The position numbers and the translations under genes are program-made. The notes under the pieces are model-generated. The model was not told where the DNA came from and searched no databases. It saw only the letters and a program-made list of their open reading frames with translations. This document shows positions 54,849 through 63,796 of a stretch of 64,000 nucleotides of DNA, piece by piece (the first letter of the stretch is position 1; each line of letters opens with the position of its first letter). The DNA is from an uncultured Bacteroidales bacterium. GTDB taxonomy: Bacteria; Bacteroidota; Bacteroidia; Bacteroidales; Bacteroidaceae. The DNA is taken from positions 1 through 64,000 of the forward strand of contig CACYLU010000007.1 of assembly GCA_902775375.1 (NCBI GenBank). The letters run 5' to 3'.

Positions 54849-56126
54849 TGTTACTTCCCCATTCTTGAGTCTAGTTACGATTTCATCTCCAGATTTAAGT
54901 AATGAGACATCCTTGATGACTTTCCCATCTTTGAGTGTAATACTATAGCCTCGAGCTAAAAGTTTGTCGGGCGAAGCATCTGCTATTTTCTGTTGATACA
55001 AAGCCAGCTGGAACCTGCTTTTATCGATAATAGACATCGAGAGTTGTATAAGTTGCTGCCTAATCAAAGGAAATTGTTGTTTCTGACGTTCAATTTGCAG
55101 CATAACTGCCTGTGATATGTTATGACGCACATTCATCAAATAAAGCAAATAATCGTTGATGCGTTGCATAGCTCTAGTAGGAATACGAGTCTGTAGACGA
55201 AGGAGGCGTTCCTTGTTTTCTGCCAATAAAGCAGCAGAGCCTTGATAAAGTCTTTGCGTCAGGTCGGCCAGATTGCCAGCCACCTCTTGCATTCTATCTA
55301 TCAAGAATTCAGCTGCAGCTGTTGGAGTCTTGACACGAGTATGCGAAACCATATCCAATACTGTATCATCACGTTCATGTCCTATGCCTGTAATGACAGG
55401 TAAAGGGAACTGAGCCACAGCAGCTGCTAGAGGATAAGTATCGAAACCTGTAAGATCAGATGTTGCTCCGCCTCCACGGATAATGACCACCACATCGAAC
55501 TCATCTTCCCGTGAATAAATAATATCCAAAGCCTGAAGTATGGACTGCTCTACCCCATCGCCCTGCATGATAGCAGGGAACAGTTCTGTATAGAAATAAA
55601 AACCTCCCTGATTATTCATCAACTGGTTAGAGAAATCACCATAACCTGCAGCTGTAGGCGAAGAAATAACAGCAATTCGTCTAGGTAACATGGGCATATC
55701 AAGTTCCTTATTGAGTTCCAAGACTCCTTCTTCTTGCAACTGACGCAAGATTTCTTGACGCTTACGAGCCATATCGCCCAATGTGTAGGAAGGATCAATG
55801 TCGATAACATTCAGCGAATAACCGTATAGCTCATGGAAGGAAATACTCACCTCTACAAGCACCTTAATACCAGCAGTAAATAACTGACCAGTTGATTGTT
55901 CAAACGTGGGTTTCAAGATGGCAAATACATTCCGCCAGATATTGCCACGGGCTTTTGCAACCAGTCCAGAGCCACGACGATCTTTCTGTACAAACTCTAC
56001 ATAACAATGGCCATTATTTACACGTACCTCGCTGAGTTCTGCCTGCACCCAATAGGTATCAGGCATACCCAACTCAAGTGTCTCTTTGACCAATTCATTA
56101 AGTTCATACAGCGTTATTGGTTCCAT
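54834..56126 (-). CDS. xseA: Exodeoxyribonuclease VII large subunit
   Basis: This 430-residue protein has the N-terminal OB domain (YWVQAELSEVRVNNGHCYVE), the catalytic core RRIAVISSPTAAGYGDFSNQ, VVIIRGGGATSDLTGFDTYP and PVITGIGHERDDTVLDMVSH with the family's Asp/His residues, then a long coiled coil and a C-terminal domain (LLARGYSITLKDGKVIKDVS). It starts three bases after the S8 peptidase stop and precedes xseB. Confidence 0.96.
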   Translation of the reverse strand: MEPITLYELNELVKETLELGMPDTYWVQAELSEVRVNNGHCYVEFVQKDRRGSGLVAKARGNIWRNVFAILKPTFEQSTGQLFTAGIKVLVEVSISFHELYGYSLNVIDIDPSYTLGDMARKRQEILRQLQEEGVLELNKELDMPMLPRRIAVISSPTAAGYGDFSNQLMNNQGGFYFYTELFPAIMQGDGVEQSILQALDIIYSREDEFDVVVIIRGGGATSDLTGFDTYPLAAAVAQFPLPVITGIGHERDDTVLDMVSHTRVKTPTAAAEFLIDRMQEVAGNLADLTQRLYQGSAALLAENKERLLRLQTRIPTRAMQRINDYLLYLMNVRHNISQAVMLQIERQKQQFPLIRQQLIQLSMSIIDKSRFQLALYQQKIADASPDKLLARGYSITLKDGKVIKDVSLLKSGDEIVTRLKNGEVTSIVK

Positions 56127-56129
56127 CGG

Positions 56130-57506
56130 CTACCTATTTATATAACTTTGGTAGGCCTGCCAAATATTAGGTATGCCATAGCCATAAATATTGTCTGGAT
56201 AAGCAGCACGATCTCCCGATTGGCGTACCAGTTCAATAATTTCTTTAGCCGTCAATGTAGGACAAGCCTGCCAGAGACAAGCCACCATACCACACATTGT
56301 AGGCGAGGCAAAAGAGGTACCATTGGCTTTTCCTTGACTGCCATGAGAGTTGATGACATCTGTCCTAACACCAGCTGCCACTACATCGGGCTTTATGCGT
56401 CCGTCTTGAGTATTGCCAACTGAAGAGAAAGAAGCAATAACACCTGTTTGCCATGCAATAGCACCAACTGTAATGATATTTTCGGCATCAGCTGGAGGGG
56501 TAATTTTCTTCCACACTGAATTGCCAGAATTACCTGCACTGCATACCAATATCATACCTTTATCTGCCAAACGGCCAGCAACACGCGAAATGACAGAACG
56601 TTGTCCATCTAAATCTCTTAGTTTGAAATCCATTGATGAATCATCAAACTCATTATACCCTAAAGAAGTGTTGATGAGATCTACACCCACACTGTCTGCG
56701 AACTCTACAGCTGCTGCCCAATAGTCCTGTTCAATAGGATATTCAGAATCTGAATCCTCACTACGTAACAGCCAATAAGAAGCCTCTGGAGCCGAACCAA
56801 TCATCACTCCCGGTTTGTTAGCTGCCATACATGAAAGTACACTCAATCCATGTGTCGCCTCAGCATATATATCTGAATTTGGATTCACAAAATCTTTTGT
56901 ACCTAATATTTTCACATTATCTAAAGCAGGGATACGGTCGAAATTGTGAAAACCGCCATCCACTACAGCGATGGTCATGCCTTGTCCTTTAAAACCTGCT
57001 TCATGCAATAAATCTACTTTACTAACATGGATCTGTCCATAACTTGTTCCATAGATAGTATCAGGGTTCACCGTCACTTCATTGATGATGGTATCCCTCC
57101 TCCCTGAAGATAACGGGATCTGACTACCTGAGCCCTTCCATACCTTGACGGCACTTTTCACAAACGGCAAAGCACGAATCTGATCTATCTTAGTAGTGTC
57201 ATTGCAAGAAACAGTTACAAAGTTTTCCCACTAGCTGGTGAGCAATACCTTAACACCTGTCTTTCTAATAGCTTTGATATATGCCGCTGGCACAGGAAGG
57301 TCAGTAGAATCAACATGCAAGTTTTGCTTCTGTCTGCGTTGCAAGGCTTTAACCGAGAGGAACCTTTCTGGGTGCCTCAGGCTGAACTCAGTAGCCGCCT
57401 TGTCTTTTAAATCGATATGATAACGCAATGAGTCTTGTGACATCGCGTCCATGCCCGACAAACAAGCTAGCAGACAAATCACAAACAGTAATCTTTTCAT
57501 ATCCAA
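56130..57506 (-). pseudogene. Subtilisin-family (S8) serine peptidase interrupted by one in-frame amber codon
   Basis: Reading 57506 to 56130 in one frame gives a signal peptide (MDMKRLLFVICLLACLSGMD, cut before the mature region), an I9-like propeptide (FLSVKALQRRQKQN), and the S8 domain with catalytic Asp in IAVVDGGFHNF, His in EATHGLSVLSCMA and Ser in NGTSFASPTMCG. The oxyanion Asn is in VCSAGNSGNS. The frame is broken only at 57231-57233 (TAG) between VKVLLTS and WENFVTVS, where relatives have SKW, so AAG to TAG is the simplest change. All three catalytic residues lie after the stop. The gene's own final stop is also TAG. It is either a recent nonsense mutation, a sequencing error or a readthrough site. 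Confidence 0.85.
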
Positions 57507-57541
57507 AAAAATAACAAATTATGTAGGTCTTATTTGATTGC

Positions 57542-60133
57542 TTACTTCGTTAAAGTATAGGTTCCTGCTCCGTATTCCTTAGTTTCTGTCTCTCCTGGAA
57601 GGGTAACAGAAGCCGTTGCTCCCTGCGGTATTGTGAACTCCCATATCCACTGGTCACCTTCGTATTTCCATGCGCTGCGAATAAGACCTGCTGCTGATTG
57701 ATACTGAGCATCAACATGACCCAGCCGTTTGTCTGGCAAAGGTTTCATAATGATATGTTGGAATCCAGGGTTCTTAGGATCAGCAGCTATTCCAGCTACG
57801 GTTTCCCATATCCATGCACAAACGGCACCGTAGGCATAGTGATTAAAGCTGTTCATACCCTGTGGGCCCATACCTTTGTCAAGCATGTAACTATTCCAAC
57901 GTTCCCAAATAGTGGTAGCGCCATTGTCTATAGAATAGAGCCAACTTGGGTTCTTTCTTTGGAAGAGCAACTCATAAGCAATATCACTCATACCATTGTC
58001 GGTAAGTGTCTGCATAAGTATAGAGGTTCCTAAGAAACCTGTTTGCAGACAATTATCATGCTCCTCAAAATTCTTGCGTAAACGTGATATGATAGCCTCC
58101 TTAGCAGTACCTTCTACAAGGTGGTTCTTCAAGGCAAACAAGGCAGGTGTTTGCATAGTATTCAGGATATCAGTCTTGAAACTACCATCTGGCTTAAAGA
58201 ATTGAATCTTAAGATAAGTTCTTGCATCATTAATCATGCGTTGATAAACGGTGGCATCACGTCCTGTCGCTACAGCCATATCACACATCATCTCTGCATC
58301 AATCAGCCAATAAGATGCACCAAGATAGCTCCAATATGTGATAGCATCAGGAGATGGTACTCTCCCTTTAGGTGTTGTATTAAACGCATCTGCACCGTGG
58401 CTTTCTAACGCCTCATAGCTTAACCAATCAGCCCACTGATAATTACCATTCTCTGCACTCAGTGCAGTATGATCATAATGAGTCTCATTTACATGGTTAA
58501 TGAAACGGTTCATAGCATCCCAGTTCTCATCAATAATTTGTGTATCGCCAAACTGTTTCCAAACAGTCCAAGGTACAATTACACCAGCATCAGCCCAACC
58601 CAGTCGCATCATATTCTCGCCATACTGACCTATAGGTGCTACGCCAGGGAAACCACCTGTTTCACTCTGTGAGTCACGCATATCACGCATCCATTTATGG
58701 AAGAAGTTTAAAGTGTTTGCAAAGAAAGTGCCTGTTTCAGCAAAAACCTGAGTATCGGCTGTCCAACCAAGTCGTTCGTTGCGTTGCGGACAATCGGTAG
58801 GTACAGACAGATAGTTAGAACGTTGTCCCCAAATAGTATTGGAAATAAGCTTGTTGATAGACTCATTGCCTGTAGTAATAACACCAGTTTCCAAATTCTC
58901 AGTAATAGAGGTTACAGGAATGGACTGTATCGATTGAATGGTTACTTGATCAGTAGCAGTTATAGAAGCGAAACGATAACCAAAGAACGTACAATGCGGA
59001 TAATAGGTAACAAAATCTGCATTATCAGCAAAGGTATATGTAAGTTTCATACCACCAGCGGAAGCTATTCGCAGATTGTCGCGATGAACACTGCCCTCAG
59101 GACCATCCATACCGCGACTCTTTGCACCATTACCATCATTCAACATCTCACCAGCAAGGAAAGTGAGCATTGTGCCAGAAGCTGCTTTAAAAGTGAAAGA
59201 AGGAATAGCAGCTGCATTCTGACCGAAATCCACAACTAGGGTTTCACCTGCTTCCAAAGTAATTTCCTCGCCAGTAGCATATTCACGACTAATCACTACC
59301 TTACCAAATTCTTCTTCCTGCACATTCTCAACATCTTTCCAAACATATGTCTTTACTGGAGTCATTGCTAAATCCTTGCGTAAATAGATTTCCGCACCAG
59401 CCGATGGTAATATTTCACCGTTAAACTCAGTATTTACCTCTGGAGTCTTAAACTGATCAGCCATCAGATAGCCTTGTGGCTCGCGAGCATCATATTCCTC
59501 TCCATCAAAGATACCAGCATGTTTTACAGGGCCAGCAATACCTGCTTTCCAATTCTCTGTATCTGATCCCAATAGCTGGGTAGTACCATCTGAATAGGTG
59601 AGCTGTAACACTCCTCTAAAAGCACATTTCTTACCTATCATGCCATCGTGGCCTGCAGGAGTGATAATCTTATCACCCCACCAGCCTGGAGTAACTTGAA
59701 CAGAGAACATATTTTCTGCACCTGCTTTTTTATCTAGCATGGGTGTAATGTCGTAAGTGAAAGAACGCTTGGTTTTCGCATAGTGGGTAAAACCTGGTTT
59801 CAATATCTCGTCGCCTACCAGTTCACCATTCACATATAGTTCATATACGCCTAGCGCCGTTGTCATCCATATTGCTTTGGTTACTTTCTTATCATTCTTT
59901 ACAGTTGATGCAAACCAGTTAGCGCCGTCAGCTGACCGCCAGTTCCCTGGTTCATAAACAGTGCCCTGCACAACAGGAGCATCAGCAACAGATATCCACT
60001 GAGATGAATTCCATGCCGACGCTTCTAAAGCATCAATCTTGCTATACTTCTCTTTCTGATTCTCTGTGTTACAGCTAGCGAGTGACAATATAGTAGCCGC
60101 CAACACTAAACTCATATTTCTTAAACTTTTCAT
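57542..60133 (-). CDS. GH78 alpha-L-rhamnosidase lipoprotein
   Basis: An 863-residue rhamnosidase with lipoprotein signal (MKSLRNMSLVLAATILSLAS, then CNTE). The jelly-roll region (YELYVNGELVGDEILKPGFT) is followed by the catalytic barrel with VPTDCPQRNERLGWTADTQV, containing the conserved acidic residues, GGFPGVAPIGQYGENM, YQWADWLSYEALE, and TIWERWNSYMLDKG, then a C-terminal beta domain. Unlike the GH78 at 39386 it keeps the classical DCPQRxER block. It probably sits on the surface. It starts 12 bases after ispF on the same strand, an unexpected operon partner. Confidence 0.94.
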   Translation of the reverse strand: MKSLRNMSLVLAATILSLASCNTENQKEKYSKIDALEASAWNSSQWISVADAPVVQGTVYEPGNWRSADGANWFASTVKNDKKVTKAIWMTTALGVYELYVNGELVGDEILKPGFTHYAKTKRSFTYDITPMLDKKAGAENMFSVQVTPGWWGDKIITPAGHDGMIGKKCAFRGVLQLTYSDGTTQLLGSDTENWKAGIAGPVKHAGIFDGEEYDAREPQGYLMADQFKTPEVNTEFNGEILPSAGAEIYLRKDLAMTPVKTYVWKDVENVQEEEFGKVVISREYATGEEITLEAGETLVVDFGQNAAAIPSFTFKAASGTMLTFLAGEMLNDGNGAKSRGMDGPEGSVHRDNLRIASAGGMKLTYTFADNADFVTYYPHCTFFGYRFASITATDQVTIQSIQSIPVTSITENLETGVITTGNESINKLISNTIWGQRSNYLSVPTDCPQRNERLGWTADTQVFAETGTFFANTLNFFHKWMRDMRDSQSETGGFPGVAPIGQYGENMMRLGWADAGVIVPWTVWKQFGDTQIIDENWDAMNRFINHVNETHYDHTALSAENGNYQWADWLSYEALESHGADAFNTTPKGRVPSPDAITYWSYLGASYWLIDAEMMCDMAVATGRDATVYQRMINDARTYLKIQFFKPDGSFKTDILNTMQTPALFALKNHLVEGTAKEAIISRLRKNFEEHDNCLQTGFLGTSILMQTLTDNGMSDIAYELLFQRKNPSWLYSIDNGATTIWERWNSYMLDKGMGPQGMNSFNHYAYGAVCAWIWETVAGIAADPKNPGFQHIIMKPLPDKRLGHVDAQYQSAAGLIRSAWKYEGDQWIWEFTIPQGATASVTLPGETETKEYGAGTYTLTK

Positions 60134-60145
60134 AGTATAATAATT

Positions 60146-60625
60146 TTAATCTTTTTCTATCAAAACAGTAGCATAAGCAGAAATACCTTCTTCCCTACCC
60201 GTGAAACCCAGCTTTTCGGTAGTAGTAGCTTTGATGGATACATCATCTACTTCCACTCCCATTAGCGCTGCCAGCACTTGCTGCATAATTGGGATATGTG
60301 GATTCAGTTTTGGTTGCTCGGCACAAACAGTAGCATCAATATTACCAACACGATAACCTTTAGTGGAAATGAGTTCCACTACCCTCTTGAGTAACAATTT
60401 GCTGTCGATATTTTTATACTCGGGAGCATTGTCGGGAAAATGATAGCCAATGTCACGCATATTGGCAGCCCCCAACAATGCGTCACAAATAGCATGTATC
60501 AGCACATCAGCATCAGAGTGACCTAATAATCCTTTAGTATGCTGCAATTTTACACCACCTAACCAAAGGTCACGTCCTTCTACCAGTTGGTGTACGTCAA
60601 ATCCAAAACCCACACGTATCTTCAT
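60146..60625 (-). CDS. ispF: 2-C-methyl-D-erythritol 2,4-cyclodiphosphate synthase
   Basis: IspF makes the cyclic diphosphate in the MEP isoprenoid pathway. The 159-residue protein has the zinc ligands in VGFGFDVHQL and the later His in KGLLGHSDADVLIHAICDAL, and the conserved end TTEKLGFTGREEGISAYATV. The ATG at 60625 is chosen; a GTG at 60631 would overlap the upstream stop by four bases and add two residues. Confidence 0.96.
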   Translation of the reverse strand: MKIRVGFGFDVHQLVEGRDLWLGGVKLQHTKGLLGHSDADVLIHAICDALLGAANMRDIGYHFPDNAPEYKNIDSKLLLKRVVELISTKGYRVGNIDATVCAEQPKLNPHIPIMQQVLAALMGVEVDDVSIKATTTEKLGFTGREEGISAYATVLIEKD

Positions 60626-60627
60626 AT

Positions 60628-61245
60628 TCACCTTACATAAAAATCAAGCAACTTACGATCTTCTAAGAAACCCTGCAAATGATTGCCTATCGCCACTGGT
60701 CCTACACCTACTGGTGTCCCCGTATAGATCAGGTCTCCTATCTTGAGCGTCATAAATTTGCTCACATAGCAAATAATCTCATCTACTTTGAAAAGCATAT
60801 CACCCGTAAACCCTTGCTGTACAGTATTGCCATCAATATCGAGGTGAAAATGTAAGTTCTGCACGTCATCTCCCACCTCACTTAAAGGGATAAAATCACC
60901 TATCACTGCACTCTCATCGAAGCCTTTACTCAGTTCCCAAGGATGCCCCTCAGCCCTAAAACGACTCTGCAGATCTCGTGCAGTGAAGTCGATACCAACA
61001 GTCACTGCATCATAGTACCTACGTACAAACTGCGGACTAATTGATTTGCCCAATCTGCTAATACGTACCACTACCTCTGTTTCATATTGCAAGTTATTGG
61101 AAAAGTCAGGCAAAAAGAAAGGCTTACCATCACGCAAGATAGCAGAGTCCGGTTTCAAAAAAATCACAGGCTCTGGCGTTTCCTCAGTATGTCCCAATTC
61201 TTTTTTGTGGAGGACATAGTTCATGCCAATGCATATAATCTTCAT
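60628..61245 (-). CDS. Fumarylacetoacetate hydrolase-family protein
   Basis: A 205-residue FAH-fold enzyme: IICIGMNYVLHKKELGH, the metal residues in NLQYETEVVVRISRLGKSI, GIDFTARDLQSRFRAEGHPW, KGFDESAVIGDFI, and YTGTPVGVGPVAIGNHLQGF. Small single-domain members are acylpyruvases or oxaloacetate tautomerases/decarboxylases; which applies is not determinable here. The ATG at 61245 fits homologues better than the in-frame start at 61269. It leads a run with ispF and GH78. Confidence 0.9.
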   Translation of the reverse strand: MKIICIGMNYVLHKKELGHTEETPEPVIFLKPDSAILRDGKPFFLPDFSNNLQYETEVVVRISRLGKSISPQFVRRYYDAVTVGIDFTARDLQSRFRAEGHPWELSKGFDESAVIGDFIPLSEVGDDVQNLHFHLDIDGNTVQQGFTGDMLFKVDEIICYVSKFMTLKIGDLIYTGTPVGVGPVAIGNHLQGFLEDRKLLDFYVR

Positions 61246-61266
61246 AATGAGTGATAGTTTATTATG

Positions 61267-61274
61267 CAAATTTA
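61267..61274 (-). promoter_or_regulatory. -7 box of the FAH-family gene
   Basis: TAAATTTG followed by CA on the minus strand, 21 bases before the ATG at 61245. It may serve the whole run down to apbC. Confidence 0.55.
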
Positions 61275-61309
61275 CTGTTTTTCATTGACAACTTACCATT
61301 CTTTTTACT

Positions 61310-61317
61310 TATTTTTG
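61310..61317 (+). promoter_or_regulatory. -7 box of the SUI1-like gene
   Basis: TATTTTTG, 22 bases before the ATG at 61340, divergent from the FAH-family promoter. Confidence 0.55.
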
Positions 61318-61339
61318 TGGAAAAGAAATAAATAAAGCT

Positions 61340-61684
61340 ATGAACAACGATTGGAAAGACAGACTGAATGTAGTTTATTCCACCAACCCTAATTTCAAGT
61401 ATGAAACTACATCAAAGGAAGAGGTCTCTACTCTACTTCCTCAGCATCAGAAGTTGCGAGTGAGTCTTGATCGAAAGAATCGCGGAGGAAAGACCGTAAC
61501 TTTAGTTACTGGATTTGTGGGTACTGATGATGATTTGAAGGCTTTGGCCAAGTTTCTGAAAAGCAGTTGTGGTGTTGGAGGTGCAGCCAAAGACGGTGAA
61601 ATCATTATTCAAGGTGATTTCAAACTACGAGTGCTTGATTTACTAAAAGCAAAAGGATACACACAAACCAAGCCTGCAGGATAA
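61340..61684 (+). CDS. SUI1/YciH-family translation factor-like protein
   Basis: A 114-residue protein with a C-terminal SUI1 domain: QKLRVSLDRKNRGGKTVTLV, TGFVGTDDDLKALAKFLKSS, CGVGGAAKDGEIIIQGDF. The GG-K-T and CGVGG elements are the eIF1/YciH signature. Bacterial members may influence start-codon selection, but their role is unsettled. It is monocistronic and convergent with tsf. Confidence 0.93.
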   Translation: MNNDWKDRLNVVYSTNPNFKYETTSKEEVSTLLPQHQKLRVSLDRKNRGGKTVTLVTGFVGTDDDLKALAKFLKSSCGVGGAAKDGEIIIQGDFKLRVLDLLKAKGYTQTKPAG

Positions 61685-61751
61685 AAACCGCCTGAGAAAT
61701 ATATTTAAAGGGGATAATATAAATGACAAAAGACTATTTAGGCCAATAAAA

Positions 61752-61782
61752 AAAGAGGATGCTCCAATGGAACATCCTCTTT
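61752..61782 (-). terminator. Convergent terminator between tsf and the SUI1-like gene
   Basis: AAAGAGGATG (61752-61761) and CATCCTCTTT (61773-61782) are perfect arms with an inner TCC/GGA pair. On the minus strand seven T follow, so it mainly ends tsf; it can also stop the plus-strand transcript. Confidence 0.85.
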
Positions 61783-61804
61783 AATATAATAATGTGTAAG
61801 TAAA

Positions 61805-62797
61805 TTACTCAGCATGCAGATTGAAGCGTTTGAAGTCAACAACGGTCAAATCCTTGTCAAACTTCTGCAGATACTCAGCAACAGTCAGCTTAGCATCCTT
61901 GTTGTATTCCTGCTTCAACAGGCATACATCCTTGAAGAACTTAGCCATACGACCATTAGCGATATTCTGAATCATCTGCTCTGGCAGACTTGCAGCTTTC
62001 TGCTCGGCTACTTCCTTCTTGATGCGACGGATGTCGTCAGCCTGCTCCTCAGTAATCATCTTCTTCATGATACCTTCGTTCAGGTGATCTTCATTCTCTG
62101 CAATGTAGAGGTTATAACCTGCTTTCTTCAATGCAGCCTCAACAGCTTTGTTAACCTGCTCATCCTTGGTCTTCTGGATAGCAACGCTCAACTCATTGTC
62201 CTTAACTGCCTGAGGAACGCTTGCCTCATCAACAGCCACAGGATTCATGGCAGCAATCTGCAAAGCTACCTCATGACCTGCCTCTTCAAAACCAGGTTTG
62301 TTCAGCAAGCACATGGTGCAAAGGAAATTCTTACTCATGTGATTGTAGGTTGAGATACCCTCACCTTCCAACACATTGTAGCCATCGAGTTCCATTTTCT
62401 CACCAGTGATTCCGCTACGGTCAGTTACAGCCTCAGCAACTGTACGATCACCCAGTTTCAATGCCTTTACCTCATCCAAAGTCTTGCAACGATTAGCTAC
62501 AGCAGCATCAAGAATATCCTGAGTCAGCTTAACGAAATCAGCATTGTTAGCTACGAAGTCGGTTTCACACTTCAAAGCAATCATAGCTCCAAAGTTACCA
62601 TCAACCTTTACCAACACGCAACCTTCAGATGCATCACGATCAGAACGCTTAGCAGCTACAGCCTTTCCTTTCTCACGGATTATCTTAACTGCCTCATCGA
62701 AATCATTGTTAGCCTGAGTCAGTGCATTCTTACAATCCATCATACCAGCACCCGTCATTTTACGGAGCTTGGTGATATCAGCCATTGTTACAGCCAT
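61805..62797 (-). CDS. tsf: Translation elongation factor Ts
   Basis: EF-Ts recycles EF-Tu by GDP release. The 330-residue protein has the N-terminal UBA-like domain with LRKMTGAGMMDCKNALTQAN, the TDFV core motif (ALKCETDFVANNADFVKL), and a long coiled-coil C-terminal region. It is about 45 residues longer than the E. coli protein, as is usual in Bacteroidota. It follows rpsB by 31 bases. Confidence 0.97.
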   Translation of the reverse strand: MAVTMADITKLRKMTGAGMMDCKNALTQANNDFDEAVKIIREKGKAVAAKRSDRDASEGCVLVKVDGNFGAMIALKCETDFVANNADFVKLTQDILDAAVANRCKTLDEVKALKLGDRTVAEAVTDRSGITGEKMELDGYNVLEGEGISTYNHMSKNFLCTMCLLNKPGFEEAGHEVALQIAAMNPVAVDEASVPQAVKDNELSVAIQKTKDEQVNKAVEAALKKAGYNLYIAENEDHLNEGIMKKMITEEQADDIRRIKKEVAEQKAASLPEQMIQNIANGRMAKFFKDVCLLKQEYNKDAKLTVAEYLQKFDKDLTVVDFKRFNLHAE

Positions 62798-62828
62798 AAT
62801 TCTTTTTACTTGTTTTAATGGTTAATAA

Positions 62829-63674
62829 TCAATCCTCTTCCTTGATGAAATCAGCAGCCTTAGCAGCATTTAAAGCTTCCTCATCACGCTTATCCATGCG
62901 AGCCTTAGCCTTTCTTGGACGAGCAGCCTTAGGAGCCTTTTCAGCAACCTCTTCCTCGCCAGCAGCTTCCATATCAATCTTTTCTACCTTACGCTCTTCA
63001 ATTCCTTCCTGCATAGCAGCGCAGCAAGCGTCGAGGATTACTTCGATTGACTTGGTTGCATCATCGTTAGCTGGGATTACGAAATCGATATTATCTGGAT
63101 CAGAATTGGTATCAACAATACCGAATACAGGAATACCCAGACGATTAGCCTCACGAACTGCAATATTCTCCTTCATCACGTCAACAACGAACAAAGCAGA
63201 AGGCAGACGAGTCAGGTCAGCAATTGAACCAAGGTTCTTCTCCAACTTAGCACGCTGACGAGAAATCTGCAGGATTTCACGCTTTGACAGGTTAGAGAAA
63301 GTACCATCATTTGTCAATTTATCGATATTAGCCATTTTCTTCACAGCCTTGCGGATGGTAGGGAAGTTGGTAAGCATACCGCCTGGCCAACGTTCAATCA
63401 CGTAAGGCATACCAACAGACTGTGCTTTCTCAGCAACGATCTGTTTAGCTTGTTTCTTAGTAGCAACAAACAGGATTTTCTTTCCTGACTTGACGATTTG
63501 CTTCATAGCTTCAGCAGCTTCATCAACTTTAGCAACCGTCTTATTTAAATCAATGATATGAATACCATTGCGCTCCATGAAAATGTAAGGAGCCATAGCT
63601 GGGTTCCACTTTCTCTTAAGATGACCGAAGTGGCAACCTGCTTCAAGTAATGTATCAAAACTTGTTCTTGACAT
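62829..63674 (-). CDS. rpsB: 30S ribosomal protein S2
   Basis: A 281-residue S2 with SFDTLLEAGCHFGHLKRKWN, PYIFMERNGIHIIDLNKTV, RWPGGMLTNFPTIRKAVKKM and LFVVDVMKENIAVREANRLG. After the conserved body (about 225 residues) comes a charged tail (EEVAEKAPKAARPRKAKARM) ending FIKEED, typical of Bacteroidales. The leader is A/T-rich with no Shine-Dalgarno. A structured leader lies upstream at 63721-63760. Confidence 0.98.
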   Translation of the reverse strand: MSRTSFDTLLEAGCHFGHLKRKWNPAMAPYIFMERNGIHIIDLNKTVAKVDEAAEAMKQIVKSGKKILFVATKKQAKQIVAEKAQSVGMPYVIERWPGGMLTNFPTIRKAVKKMANIDKLTNDGTFSNLSKREILQISRQRAKLEKNLGSIADLTRLPSALFVVDVMKENIAVREANRLGIPVFGIVDTNSDPDNIDFVIPANDDATKSIEVILDACCAAMQEGIEERKVEKIDMEAAGEEEVAEKAPKAARPRKAKARMDKRDEEALNAAKAADFIKEED

Positions 63675-63720
63675 TTGTAATTTTTCTTTAAATCGTTTAC
63701 TTTCTTTTTTGTTTTTTCTA

Positions 63721-63765
63721 AACCAACCGCCGGGTAGCCTAAACCTACGAGTCCCGGTAGTTTAG
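63721..63765 (-). promoter_or_regulatory. Structured leader between rpsI and rpsB
   Basis: On the minus strand the gap contains CCGGG and CCCGG arms around an inner GTAG/CTAC pair with a GTTTAGG loop, flanked by a second copy of GTTTAG. There is no T run directly after, so it is more like a leader structure, possibly for S2 feedback control, than a terminator. Confidence 0.4.
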
Positions 63766-63796
63766 ATGCTAAACGCAAATTCTCTCCACCAGCACA

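Noticed and set aside
57231-57233. General recoding of TAG as an amino acid
   Set aside because: Other intact genes, including the coiled-coil gene (50514-51386) and the peptidase's own end (56130-56132), stop at TAG, so a general reassignment is not supported.
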